From: Knufia peltigerae
Taxonomy: Eukaryota > Ascomycota > Eurotiomycetes > Chaetothyriales > Trichomeriaceae
Reading direction: 5' to 3'
Assembly (NCBI GenBank): GCA_030247855.1
Contig: JAPDRN010000003.1
Span: 558,001-622,000 of the forward strand
Length of the DNA: 64,000 nucleotides
Part shown: piece by piece, positions 42,335 to 52,631 of the stretch
Numbering within the stretch: position 1 is the stretch's first letter
How the letters are laid out: each line of letters begins with the position of its first letter
Translations under genes and position numbers: made by a program
The notes under the pieces: generated by a model
Told to the model about the DNA's origin: nothing
Database searches by the model: none
What the model saw: the letters and a program-made list of their open reading frames with translations, nothing else

Positions 42335-43558
42335 TTATGATCTCGTTTGCTCAACCCATCCGATCTTGAACAATCGATACTCCCTCTCGTCCGTTCGGCC
42401 CACCCCCCTCTGCTTTGCAAGATTTTCGATACTCAGTATTTGCAGTTTACGGCCAGGTTCATTTCTCAACTCCTCGCGTTGGGCTGATCTAAAGGCTGCC
42501 TCCACCGTCTGAACCAAGCCTTCGAACCGACCGCATCCGCGCACTGAGACAAGCAACCAGAATATGCCTCGGGGAGCCAGTAGATGCGCAGCACATTCCC
42601 GCAATGCAAGGGCATGGTGAACTTCATACACCACATCGGCGGCGATAATCACATGTGCCTTTTTATCCAGAGGTGCATGGCTGTGCGGCTCTCCCCAATC
42701 CAGCGTGCACGTTTGAATATCCGCCTGGTGTCCAGGCAGCTCCACTTTGAAGTTGGACGCAATGTTTGCGCGAAGGTTTGAAAGCACGGTTTGATGGTAA
42801 TCTGTCGCAACGATGGTGAAATTCTCGATACCAAGGGCTGGTAGCAGTTTGGCGAGGGTAAGGCTGACGAGGCCGGTGCCAGCGCCGAGTTCGATGATGC
42901 GTGGTGCGGAAGGCAAAGAGGCTTGCGTTAAATCGAAACGACATGGAGAACGACACAAAAGATCGGACAGGACTATGGAGGCTCCCCAAGTCTGCAGACC
43001 AACGTCGGTATGGTCTTCACCTTTCAGTGGATCGTCGTTGAGTCGAATGCAGATTTGTTTGGGTGATCCTGCAGACATGGTTTGAGGGATCTCGAAGGTA
43101 AAGTCTCTTGTCAGGGCTTCTTCATCGGAGTCAGAGGAGGTGACTGAGTTGTTGAAGCATACCAGGATCGAAGCAGCATCCTCGATGAGAAGGTCGCGTA
43201 CATTCTCCGATAGGAGCGTCATCTCTTCGGCACGGGCCATCACCGTCGTCAACCAGCGTGTGGCAAGCTGTTTTTCGAACTCGTCCATCACAAACATCTC
43301 AACGGCAGTTTCCACGGCGTCATCGTCGTCACTGTCCTCAGATACATAACCAGAGTCGACAACGGGTGTAGAGATGGGCTTGATCAATGATTTCGGCGTC
43401 CCGACCGTCTTGAAGTCAAGGACAGTCGGCAGGGGTCGGTAGAGCAAGCGTAGATTTTGCAAGGCCGTCTTCAATTGCCCTTCGGTGACCAACTCTGGCG
43501 AACGTAAAGATGGCAGGCTGGAGGCAGTGGCCGCCGACGCCGAACCAGCTAGCCTCAT
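42335..43558 (-). CDS. FAM86/METTL21-type protein methyltransferase (Methyltransf_16)
   Basis: A single-exon 407-aa protein. The SAM-binding motif I is IIELGAGTGLVSLTLAKLLP. Motif II is IVATDYHQTVLSNLRANI, and the family's post-II motif is HVIIAADVVYEVHHALALRE, analogous to the (D/E)xxY motif of class VII lysine methyltransferases. The N-terminal about 200 residues are helical and include a conserved WGASIVLSDLL substrate-recognition segment before motif I, as in FAM86/EEF2KMT and related fungal proteins. Such enzymes methylate lysines in translation factors or chaperones; the exact target cannot be assigned. The start ATG (43558) is the first in frame. Its promoter is shared with the beta-lactamase-like gene. 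Confidence 0.82.
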   Translation of the reverse strand: MRLAGSASAATASSLPSLRSPELVTEGQLKTALQNLRLLYRPLPTVLDFKTVGTPKSLIKPISTPVVDSGYVSEDSDDDDAVETAVEMFVMDEFEKQLATRWLTTVMARAEEMTLLSENVRDLLIEDAASILVCFNNSVTSSDSDEEALTRDFTFEIPQTMSAGSPKQICIRLNDDPLKGEDHTDVGLQTWGASIVLSDLLCRSPCRFDLTQASLPSAPRIIELGAGTGLVSLTLAKLLPALGIENFTIVATDYHQTVLSNLRANIASNFKVELPGHQADIQTCTLDWGEPHSHAPLDKKAHVIIAADVVYEVHHALALRECAAHLLAPRGIFWLLVSVRGCGRFEGLVQTVEAAFRSAQREELRNEPGRKLQILSIENLAKQRGVGRTDEREYRLFKIGWVEQTRS

Positions 43559-44165
43559 AATCGACTTCGTTTTCTTCTATGCATGTCTAATAACATCGAT
43601 AACTACTACGGTCGTTTGGAATCTGTGCGGTGTGGACAATTATAAGGAAAAAAATGTTTGAAGGCGTTGTCCAACCAATAACAATTCACCAATTTTGCAC
43701 AAGGCTACGCACGACGAGGGAAAAAAATTAGCACACAGAACAGACTAACCGTGCCGCAAGTCAACGGAGCCATCGGGCCGGGTCTCAATCGATGGAGGCA
43801 AATCATGGCTTTAAGAGTAGTCTAGACTTGTTCAATTTGGGAGGCTAGATCAATGCACGCCCTCCCTGCGGCGTCCATATGATACACTGGACACATTGAG
43901 GATTGTCATGATTTGAACCCTCGAAGTGGATCAAATATACGGCCAGAATCTTGGCAAGCAGGAAACCATTAATTGGTCAGGACCCAAATACCTCGATACC
44001 ACATCAGTGATCTGGAGCGGCTATTATCTCATCCTACAGGATCAGTGAGTCACCGAGCTCTTCTCACCTTTGCGATGACGAGACAAGATCATATGGGCTG
44101 AGCAGAAGAGCTTGAAGCATTCCTCTCTGTAGTTCTGTCCCTCTTCCTCACACAAGAAGTCGAGA
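43559..44165. promoter_or_regulatory. divergent promoter region
   Basis: A 607-bp spacer between the methyltransferase (-) and the beta-lactamase-like gene (+). It contains CCAAT near 43674 and a TGAGTCA (AP-1/CPC1-like core) at 44046-44052, about 114 bp upstream of the + start. Either may be fortuitous. Confidence 0.35.
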
Positions 44166-45826
44166 ATGGAGAGCTTCGAATCTGACGCCTTCACCAACCG
44201 CGTTCAGGCCTTGATGAACCAACATCATGTGCCTGGAGTCTCGATCGCGTTGGTGCAGAATGATCAAATCGCAAGCCGAGGCTATGGCAGTGCATGCCTT
44301 GACCCGCCAATTCCATGCACGCCAGACACGCTGTTTGACATAGCGTCGTCCTCCAAATCATTGACAGCCGGATGTGTTGGCTTGCTCGTCGATGATGATG
44401 AACGATATCCTGAAATCCGCTGGGACACCATTCTATCGGAGCTTCTCCCAGAAGATTTCGTGATGCCCGGTGTTGGATATACTGAAGGTGTCACCATTGA
44501 GGACATCTTGAGCCATAGAAGCGGAATGCCTTCGTAAACAGGTCCACCGCCATTCCCTGTCAGTGCGATACCCTAACACATCATCACAGTCACGACAGCT
44601 CTTACATGGGTCCACGAGCGGTTTACCCTGACGACGCACGGTCTGTGACGAGAAATCTGCGAAACCTGCCGGTCGCTGCACCTATACGGTCAAAGTACAT
44701 GTACTGCAATATGATGTACACGGTCGCATCGCATCTGGTTGAAGTGAAAAGCCGGCAAAGCTTTTCCGACTTTCTACAAGATCGCATATTTGAGCCGTTG
44801 AATATGCCGTCGACGAGCTTGCAGCCTTCAAGGGCACGAGGCAAGGGCCATGGTCCTCGTATCGCAATGGGGTATCAGTGGAACAAAACAAAATCTACAT
44901 ATACTGAGCATGAGAGTCCAGATTGCCCGGAAGGTCAAGGGGCAGGCTCGATCATCACCAGTACCAATGATTTCATCAAATGGGTAAAAGCCCTCATCGA
45001 CCACGAAACGCCAATCACTCCCCGTTTGTACCAAGGTCTTGTTAGATTGCGTACCTTTACGAATCCGGGCATGCAAAGACTCAAAAAGCATACATCTCCC
45101 AAAGCCTACGCCGCAGGGCTCGAAGTGTACTTTTATCGCGGCGCTATGGTAATAGGTCACGAAGGATGCATTGATGGCTTTGCGAGTCGTTTCTTCTTTT
45201 TGCCTGATTTCAGGTTCGGCGCTGTTATACTTACCAATTCGGACGACGGCACAGGACTGACCACCATCTTGGCTCGAGAACTAATTGATAGCCTACTAGG
45301 CTTTGGCGGCAGTAATCTTCCTGGCACGTCACGTCTTCCGACACGAAGCAAACCAAAGAAGACCCAAAAGCCAAAATCCGCTACCACAACCGAGACTTTA
45401 ACCACAACGGACGGTACCAACCAGATTGAGAATGACTCAGAGAGCGATCATGTAAGCGATACTACCACTCAAGATATGTCCAACCCTGATCCTGCATCGA
45501 CACCCAAACCCTCCGAGTCACCGATGGAGCAGCTTCATGCCCTCAGGGGCGAATACACCAACCCGGGCTATCACACCTTTGTCGTGCAGGTAAAAGACAG
45601 TAAAGTCTTTATCGACGCTTCCGATCGCTCGACTGGGTTCTTTCTCACCTTTGATCATATTAGGGATCAAACAGAGTATGTCGCTCACTTCCACCCGTCC
45701 TTGGATGAGGATAGCTTCGAGGATATACGAGCTGAATTCGTTTGGGAGAATGGTAGAGCCGTGAGAATGGGGCTTCACATGGAACCTGTATTAAAAGAGC
45801 TGATCTGGTTCGAACGAGTGGATTAA
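44166..45826 (+). CDS. class C beta-lactamase-like serine hydrolase
   Basis: Two exons (44166-44533 and 44590-45826) give 534 aa. The nucleophile motif SSSKSLTA (SxxK) lies near residue 61 and the Tyr motif YCNMMY (YxN) near 155. The structural HRSGMPSHD segment is completed by the intron join. A third motif resembling the H/K-x-G strand is VIGHEGCIDGFAS. Members hydrolyse esters, D-amino-acid peptides or lactone products; LovD-type acyltransferases share the fold. No signal peptide is visible, so it is probably cytosolic. A Lys/Thr/Ser/Pro-rich linker of about 90 residues (around 385-465) joins the hydrolase to a small C-terminal beta domain like the DUF3471 region of this family. The substrate is unknown. 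Confidence 0.85.
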
Positions 45827-46325
45827 AGGCATGAGCCTTTTGATACGGGGAGAAGAATGCGCATCTATTTCGTCCAAGCATGTACCCAGAAAGACAACAG
45901 ACCACGTTTGCATCAATGCTAAAATATCTGAAGCGCTTTCCAATTTTCTCTTGAAGTTTAAGATGGCTTTGAAGATCCTCATCACTACGCCGAGTAATCA
46001 CATCTGGACAAGGCTTATCCCACTGCGACCTACCCCTGCAAGCGCAAACTACTTTATCATTTCTCTCCAATTTGCAGTCATTTTCCCTTATCGACCAAGC
46101 TGCAGGATCGATGCATCATCGTCGTCTTGAACACGGCCGGCCTTGTCCGTGCTAGAGATTCTCGGATAAGTGCACAAGTGCTGGAAGTGTGTGCGACGAT
46201 CGTATGGAGAGTGTGGTCTTGGTCGTACAAGCATCTCTCTGATCGTTCCCTCGAGCTATCACCACACTTCCCTGGGATCACATAGATGTACAGCCCCCTC
46301 ACCACCATAACTCAGCACATGCGGC
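45827..46325. other. spacer between hydrolase and amidase
   Basis: A 499-bp spacer between two + genes, carrying the terminator of the first and the promoter of the second. No coding frame is supported. Confidence 0.45.
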
Positions 46326-48136
46326 ATGATGGTACATCTACGACTCATTCTGGTTCTTCATATTGTTTTTGATGTCGTCCACGCCTTTGGGGGTCTTTCA
46401 ACTGCTGATGTTTTCCCGCTATTGCAAGATGCGAATACTACGGAGCTCTTTCCCATGCCACAATGTGGGGCGTTTCAGCTTCAAGAGGCAACAATTGACC
46501 AGATGCAGTCTGCCATGAGCAATGGTTCAGTCACATCAACTCAGCTGGTACTTTGTTACTTGGAAAGAGCCTACCAGACTCAGAATTATCTAAGGTATGG
46601 ACAAAAAGCAAATCAGCAGGTCCAAATGACCCCCACCGACTGACTGACGACGGTACGATCAGTTCCATACTGGAATTCAATCCTGATGTACTATCCATCG
46701 CCCAAGCTCGGGATCACGAGCGAAGGCAGGGCAAAGTCAGGGGTCCACTCCATGGTATCCCGTTCATCGTCAAGGACAACATTGCCACGAAAGACAAAAT
46801 GGAGACTACAGCTGGTAGCTGGGCTCTGATCGGGAGCATCGTCCCCCGCGACGCTCACGTTATCTCTAAACTCCGCGACGCCGGTGCTGTCCTGTTTGGA
46901 AAAGCCTCCCTCAGCGAATGGGCCGACATGCGCAGTAACAACTATTCGGAGGGATACTCTGCACGTGGCGGCCAGTGTCGGAGCGCATACAACCTCACCA
47001 CAAACCCAGGCGGAAGTAGCTCGGGAAGTGCCGTCGCCGTTGCCGCGAACGTCGTCGCATTTGCCCTCGGGACCGAAACGGACGGCAGCGTCATCAACCC
47101 TGCCGAGCGCAATGCTATTGTGGGCATCAAGCCTACCGTGGGTCTAACTTCTCGAGCCGGTGTCATTCCCGAGTCTGAACATCAAGACACCGTGGGCACC
47201 TTTGGTAAAACTGTCCGCGATGCCGTGTATGCACTCGACGCCATCCATGGAGTCGATCCCTCGGACAACTATACATCCGCCCAGCAGGTTCCGGGTGGTG
47301 GATATGTACAGTTCATGACGACCAAAGATGCCCTCGCCAATGCCACCTTCGGCCTACCCTGGCAAAGCTTCTGGGTCTATGCGGACGAAGAACAACAGAA
47401 TCAGCTGCTCGAGCTGCTCGAGCTGATCCGCTCGGCAGGCGCAACCATCATCAACAATACCGAGATCACTGACTACGAAACCATCGTATCTCCAGACGGC
47501 TGGAACTGGGATTATGGCGGGACCCGCGGGTATCCCAACGAGTCTGAGTACACCGTTGTCAAGGTCGACTTTTACAACAATATCAACAAGTACTTGTCTG
47601 AACTATCCAACACAAACGTGAGAACCATCGAGGACTTGGTGGCTTACAATTACGACAACGACGGTACCGAAGGTGGTAACCCGTGGCCACTGGGCACACC
47701 GGCGTTTTACTCTGGACAAGACGGGTTTTTGGCATCGTTGGACTCGAAGGGAGTCATGGACTCGACTTATTTCCAGGCCCTTGGGTTCTCACAGACGTCG
47801 ACTCGTGACGGGATTGATGATGCGCTGAGGGAGAACGGACGACAGAAGAACCAGAGGTTGAACGGTTTGCTTGTTCCACCTGACGTAGGTCAGACTTACC
47901 AGGTCGCGGCCCAGGCAGGGTACCCCATGATCACGCTCCCCGCGGGTGTGAGGAGCGTGAGTGGCATGCCTTTTGGGCTGGCGATCATGCAAACGGCGTG
48001 GCGAGAGGACGAGTTGATTCGTTGGGCGAGCGCCATTGAGGATTTGCAAGTGACGAGTGGAACGAAGAGGAAGAGGACCCTACCGACATGGAGAGGTTGG
48101 TTGGAAAGGAACATTCCTGTCGTTTCCGATTTTTAG
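46326..48136 (+). CDS. secreted amidase-signature family hydrolase
   Basis: Two exons (46326-46594 and 46663-48136) give 580 aa; a second ATG three bases later (46329) is equally possible. A signal peptide (MVHLRLILVLHIVFDVVHA) is followed by the amidase fold. The catalytic Lys lies in PFIVKDNIATKD, the cis-Ser in NPGGSSSGSAVAVAANVVAF and the nucleophilic Ser in GTETDGSVINPAE. The residue two after Ser-Val, normally Arg in this signature, is Asn here. C-terminally, AGYPMITLPAGV and GMPFGLAIM are conserved. Family members hydrolyse amide bonds of small acyl amides; secretion or vacuolar entry is inferred from the signal peptide and N-glycosylation sequons. The substrate is unknown. It may work with the neighbouring hydrolase, but only proximity suggests so. 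Confidence 0.88.
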
Positions 48137-48983
48137 ACCTACCTACGGAAAACCCAGTTTGGAAAAAGTATCTCAGGATGGTAGTAGTACATACCGAGTG
48201 GTGTCTACCTCAGGTAAGGGTCATTCTGTTTTGTTCTGCTCATCAGAGCCCTTCGTCCTTAACTCCATGTCCGACGCTTAGAGCCGAACGACTTGTCAAG
48301 AAGAGAAAAAAAGGAAGACGGTTCTTGTTAGACACAAAGGTGATTTGCCCTTCTTGAACCCGATTTACTCTGAGTAGCAACGGAGAGCAAGGAGTATGGA
48401 GTAGGGACCCATGTCAAAGAGCAGTTGAACTTGTTCTACCCATAGCAACATTCGGCCCGAACGTGCATATGAATCTACTGTGATATCCAATCACATCACT
48501 ACACTCGTCACTCATGGTTGAAAATATTACCTCTTTGTGATTGTCCCGACGGGCCGAATGGAACATTTTAGTCTACACCATCATCCATGTCCCTGAATGC
48601 TTCAACACTCCATCCATACATTCACTCATTCTCCCCCCCCCCCTCTCTCTCTCTCTTCTCCTTCCCTTCTCTCGCTGTGTTTGTGACTTGGACGAAAGAG
48701 AAAGAGACCGGAGATAAACACCTTGGTCATAACGGACATAAGATTGATCCCATGTCTGAAATGCATATGCACGAGCATCGGACTTTGGAGGAGGGGAGAT
48801 TCCAATCCCGAAGAAGACCTGGAGCTCATTTACGAAACTTAAGTGGTAGGTGGTGGTGGTGGTGGTATATATATGTAGGGGTAGTTTTGCTTTCTGGGAC
48901 GCTTCTCTCCTTCTCTCCTTCCCTGACCACCATTACCCAAACAAGCACACGAGATATAACAGCTCAAAAGAGGGAAAATCAAA
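48137..48983. other. spacer with simple repeats
   Basis: Promoter and leader region of the SnoaL-like gene. It contains a C11 run joined to (TC)n (48633-48656) and a GGT-repeat/TATATATA stretch (about 48844-48876). No protein is supported. Confidence 0.45.
48633..48656. repeat. C11-(TC)n tract
   Basis: A run of eleven C followed by TC dinucleotides in the leader region upstream of the SnoaL-like gene. Confidence 0.85.
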
Positions 48984-49457
48984 ATGGCCGGCTCAGCCCT
49001 CCCATACAATATCCCATCTCTGACCACAAGAGAGTCCGTCGTCGATGCCCTCTACCGCGCCATTCAGGGACTCGACACCAACGACCGCGCACTCTTTCAG
49101 TCGGCCGTGACGGACGACATGACCATGGAGATCCCCTTTGTCGGGAGCATCTCGGGTCCAGGTATCGACAAGATGTTTGAGGGGGTGGGGCCCATGGACA
49201 CCACTCACGCCATCAGCAACGTGAGGGTTCATGTCGAAGAAGACTCCAAAACGGCCACCGTGACGGCCTACGCGGTCGCCCAACACTTCAAGGCCGGCGA
49301 GGGCTCGGATCCGACTTCTCCCAATCTCTTGGCCGGGGCCATGTATACGCTCGCTCTGGTCAAAGACGACAGCCAAGATCTGTGGAAGGTGAAGAAGTGG
49401 GTGGCCGAAATCAAATGGAGACAAGGGGATCCGTCAATCATGACTTGGCGGGATTGA
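48984..49457 (+). CDS. SnoaL-like (NTF2-fold) protein
   Basis: An intronless 157-aa protein from an ATG in good context (TCAAAATGG). It fits the NTF2/SnoaL-like fold: an N-terminal helix (SVVDALYRAIQGLDTNDRAL), the FQSAVTDDMTMEIP strand, a loop with a GPGIDKMFEGV helix, and three long C-terminal strands (VTAYAVAQHF, GAMYTLALVKD, WKVKKWVAEIKW). Fungal members include polyketide cyclases, dehydratases and many of unknown role. No catalytic set can be assigned with confidence. Neighbours (an amidase upstream, Aim19 convergent downstream) give no pathway. Confidence 0.8.
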   Translation: MAGSALPYNIPSLTTRESVVDALYRAIQGLDTNDRALFQSAVTDDMTMEIPFVGSISGPGIDKMFEGVGPMDTTHAISNVRVHVEEDSKTATVTAYAVAQHFKAGEGSDPTSPNLLAGAMYTLALVKDDSQDLWKVKKWVAEIKWRQGDPSIMTWRD

Positions 49458-50260
49458 AATTAAAAAAAAAACCGGATCTCAGGATATATCGGTGTATGTG
49501 TCCAAGGTGTTCGAAAGGTCAGATAAGCATATCGGTCCAGCCTACACAACAACAGACCATCTTGACAGGTAGAATGCAATGTTTTTGGATCCTTCAATTT
49601 ATAATTTTCGCAACATCCTTGACAAAAGGCAATGTTTTCGAATTCTTTGAATTGAGAAACCCCACGCCATGCTTGTAGACGCTGGAGTGAGAGTAGACAG
49701 ATGTATGGACTAGGTATGCTAGGATCCCAATGTTGACGGGTAAGAAGGCGTCCAAGTGAATATTAGACCAATTCAAAGCACGGCCTTCGTTGTAGCCGTG
49801 AGCCCCTTTGATAACTCCACTATACATACCGAGTCTGGTGATACATGGAGACGATGTCAGTAATCGATTGCTGCAATAGTTGGCTAGCTTGATTGTTATC
49901 AAAAAAACCAGTAAAGATGCTCTTGAATAGAGGTGACCGTCATATCTGTCGTTGCGGACGCTGGGGAGATAGAGTCGGGTTCCATTCTTGCCATAAAATG
50001 ATGTTGTTTCAGACAAGGCAATCCAGAGAAATGTTTCAGTCAGTGACGGGAAACCCTTGATACCAGCTTCGTGCCGAAGAGTAGTCCAGAAGCCTGTTTG
50101 ACCGACTTGATGCCCTGACGCTGGGAATTCTTGCATTGCATGGCGTGTATGTAGTCTCCCTGATCAGTCAACCTTGAGTTTGATAGAGGTTGCATCGTCT
50201 AATTTTGAGGCCGGTGAAATCTCTACCACATACCTCGATATAAATTTGGCTTTCCGACTC
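49458..50260. other. convergent 3' spacer
   Basis: An 803-bp spacer between the SnoaL-like gene (+) and aim19 (-). A 180-codon minus-strand frame (49594-50136) is open but has no family resemblance and abuts the aim19 3' end, so I treat it as chance. Confidence 0.45.
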
Positions 50261-50740
50261 TTACAGATTTCTTTTCTTGTCATCCTCCTTTGATCGACTC
50301 CCAAATCCATAGGCAAGACCACCTCCAATAAGATTGGCCAGGCATAAACCCATCGTCGCTCCTCTAATGATACCTCGAGTGCCAAACTTATTGAAGAGTC
50401 CAACACGTCTTCGGCTTGCAAGCACCAAGTATGAGCCACTCAAAGCAGCTGTCGTGCCAGCGCTGTCAATTTTATATCCTTGAAGATTGAGGTACGTAGA
50501 AAAGAGGAGCATAGGCGGGAACAACATAGGGAGTGGCTGAAAAGGTCGGGCATGTTGAGCAAAGATGAGAGTAGCGAGTAGAGCAGGAGGAACAGGGTTC
50601 TCTATCAGGAGTGTAAGTAGATATTCTGGAAGCAGTCAACGGATGCAAAGTGCATAGCGCTGTAGAGACTTACCTCCCCATTTCTTCGCTGTTTGAAGAA
50701 ATGACTGCTTGACTTCTTCTTGCTTTTGAGGATCGGCCAT
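50261..50740 (-). CDS. aim19: Aim19 family mitochondrial protein
   Basis: Two exons (50740-50674 and 50601-50261) give 135 aa. The exon join reads KKWGENPVPPALLATLIFAQ, matching the fungal AIM19 family. That is followed by a hydrophobic segment (LPMLFPPMLLFSTYLNLQGY), then DSAGTTAALSGSYLVLASRR and a second hydrophobic segment (GIIRGATMGLCLANLIGGG), ending in a basic tail (SKEDDKKRNL). Aim19 is a small integral mitochondrial membrane protein, named in yeast for altered inheritance of mitochondria when deleted; its molecular role is unknown. The length is typical. It is divergent from the hlj1-type gene across 337 bp. Confidence 0.82.
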
Positions 50741-51077
50741 GTTGATCAGAGGTCTTTGTTATGATGGAGGAGAATTCTAAACGAAGACCAAATACAGAAC
50801 TGTAGCTTTGTTGCGGAAACTGCGTCATGGTGTTTTAGAAATACGTCCCTTAGTGAACGGCAGAGCGCGAAATGATGCGGGCAGTTCGACTTGCAACCCA
50901 CTAGCGGCCGTCGCCAAATACACCTTCATCGACCTTGAGACCACCTTTGCCAAAAGATTTCCTTCAACGACACTGCTACTAGAGATATCGAGGCGATCAT
51001 CCCGAGACGTTAAATTCGGTCGCAGCTCAAAACCCATCCGTCTCGATTCGCCCATCGCCGAAAAGACTGACTGCGGT
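50741..51077. promoter_or_regulatory. bidirectional promoter aim19 / DnaJ gene
   Basis: A 337-bp region between divergent starts. The DnaJ reading frame happens to stay open upstream, but that sequence lacks a credible start and family similarity, so it is treated as promoter or leader. Confidence 0.45.
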
Positions 51078-52233
51078 ATGTCCGCCTCGGCCTCTGGCTC
51101 TGATGCCAGGGCGAACGGCTCAGCCACCTCACGAGATCATAACCAAGGCAACCAAGACCGAAAATATACACCTCAGCAGAAAGCCGAAGTCATTCGAATA
51201 CGGAGATGTAGTCCTACCGCTTTCTACGAGATCCTCTCCGTCGAGAAGACAGCAAGTGACGGAGAAATTAAAAAGGCCTACAGAAAAATAAGTCTTTTGA
51301 CGCACCCGGATAAAAATGGATATGATGGAGCCGACGAGGCTTTCAAGAGTCAGTACACGTCTTAAGTCTACAGTAACCGAGATTTGGTGTTAACGGCAGC
51401 AGTGGTATCGAGAGCCTTCCAGATATTGTCCGATGCAGAGAAGAAAACGAAATATGACCAATTTGGGGGTGACCCAGATAGTCGCTTTTCAAGCGGTGGT
51501 GCTGCGAGCGGTGCCAGTCCCTTCAGCGGGTTTGCGCGTTCCTCAGGCAGAGGGCCTATGTACGAGGATGAAATATCGCCTGAGGAACTCTTCAATAGGT
51601 TCTTTGGTGGAGGGATGAATGGCGGCTTTGGCTTCGGTATGTCCCATTACAACCCTTGCAGACAAGTAGCTCACCCACTATCTAGCACCTGGCGGTTTTG
51701 GAGGACCGCAATTTGTCTTCAACATGGGCGGCGGCCCCGGTTTCACAGTGCACCGCATGGGTGGTGGCACACCGCGACGAAGACCGAGAGATGCAAATGC
51801 GGGCCCTCCGCCTAGCGGTTTGTCTGCACTGACACAGCTCCTGCCGTTGTTACTGTTGTTCATATTACCTTTACTTTCTTCATTCTTCTCTGGGTCCGGC
51901 GACACTGGACCACAAGTTCGATTTGACTCACCAGTTCCACCACATACAATGCGCCGGGTTACGCCACAGTACAAGATCGACTATTTTGTTAACCCTACTC
52001 AAGTTGATGGATACACGTCGAGGCAGTTTAGCAATTTGGATCGGCAAGCTGAGGTGGATTATATATCAAGTCTCAAATATCAGTGCGAGAATGAGGTTCA
52101 TCGGAAGCGACATGAGATTAACGAGGCAACTGGATTTTTCTTTACCGATGAAAACAGACTGAGGAGGGCTCGGGACATGCCTATGCCTGGTTGTCGACGC
52201 TTAGATGAATTGAAGATTACGCGGCAGTATTAA
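51078..52233 (+). CDS. hlj1: ER-membrane DnaJ, Hlj1 / DNAJB12-14 type
   Basis: Three exons (51078-51348, 51403-51636, 51686-52233) give 350 aa. The J domain begins at TAFYEILSVEKTASDGEIKK, has the HPD triad in SLLTHPDKNG, and ends KTKYDQFGGD; the first intron falls within it. A Gly/Phe-rich region follows (FFGGGMNGGFGFG, GGFGGPQFVFN). One TM helix (LTQLLPLLLLFILPLLSSFF) comes next. The C-terminal DUF1977-like luminal domain contains YKIDYFVNP, LDRQAEVDYI and the cysteine near YQCENE. These proteins stimulate Hsp70 at the cytosolic ER face and assist ER-associated degradation of membrane proteins. The next gene, Ufd2, acts in the same degradation route. The symbol is by family. Confidence 0.9.
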
Positions 52234-52631
52234 AGGTGGTCGTTGACATCGGGGGTTTAGATCGCATTATTGTTGGGAGTTGGCGGCGCAACAATTCAAT
52301 CGAGATGCGAGACTCTCAGTCAGTTTGCATAGCGTGTACAATGACCTTTATCCTGCATATACTTGAACAAAATCATACTCCGTATTCAGTACAAGTAAGT
52401 GAGGCTCACTGGGACACAAGGCTGCAAGGCTGTGCGATAGAGCCATTCGGCCAATGAATTGAGTAGCTAGGCACCTTCTATGGACGTCACCGGGCTTCGA
52501 TAGGCGGCATCAGGCTGCGGCTGGAAATATACTACGAATACTGGTCGTATCTCCGACTTCATTACCCCAAGATCCTTCTTCCGCCTCTACAAACCACCTC
52601 CGCCACATTTGTCATCTATCCTATCACAATA
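52234..52631. other. spacer upstream of ufd2
   Basis: A 398-bp region between tandem genes, with one reverse TACGGAGTA copy (52376-52384). It presumably holds the ufd2 promoter. Confidence 0.5.

Noticed and set aside
43905..43930. GGTTCAAATC on the minus strand, resembling a tRNA T-loop
   Set aside because: The flanks do not form the T stem, and no acceptor or anticodon arms can be drawn.
48846..48876. GGT-repeat next to TATATATA as a TATA box plus repeat element
   Set aside because: Simple-sequence DNA. The TATA stretch may be used, but nothing in the sequence shows it.
49594..50136. 180-codon minus-strand frame after aim19
   Set aside because: No domain and no homology pattern. It lies in the convergent 3' spacer and probably overlaps the UTRs.
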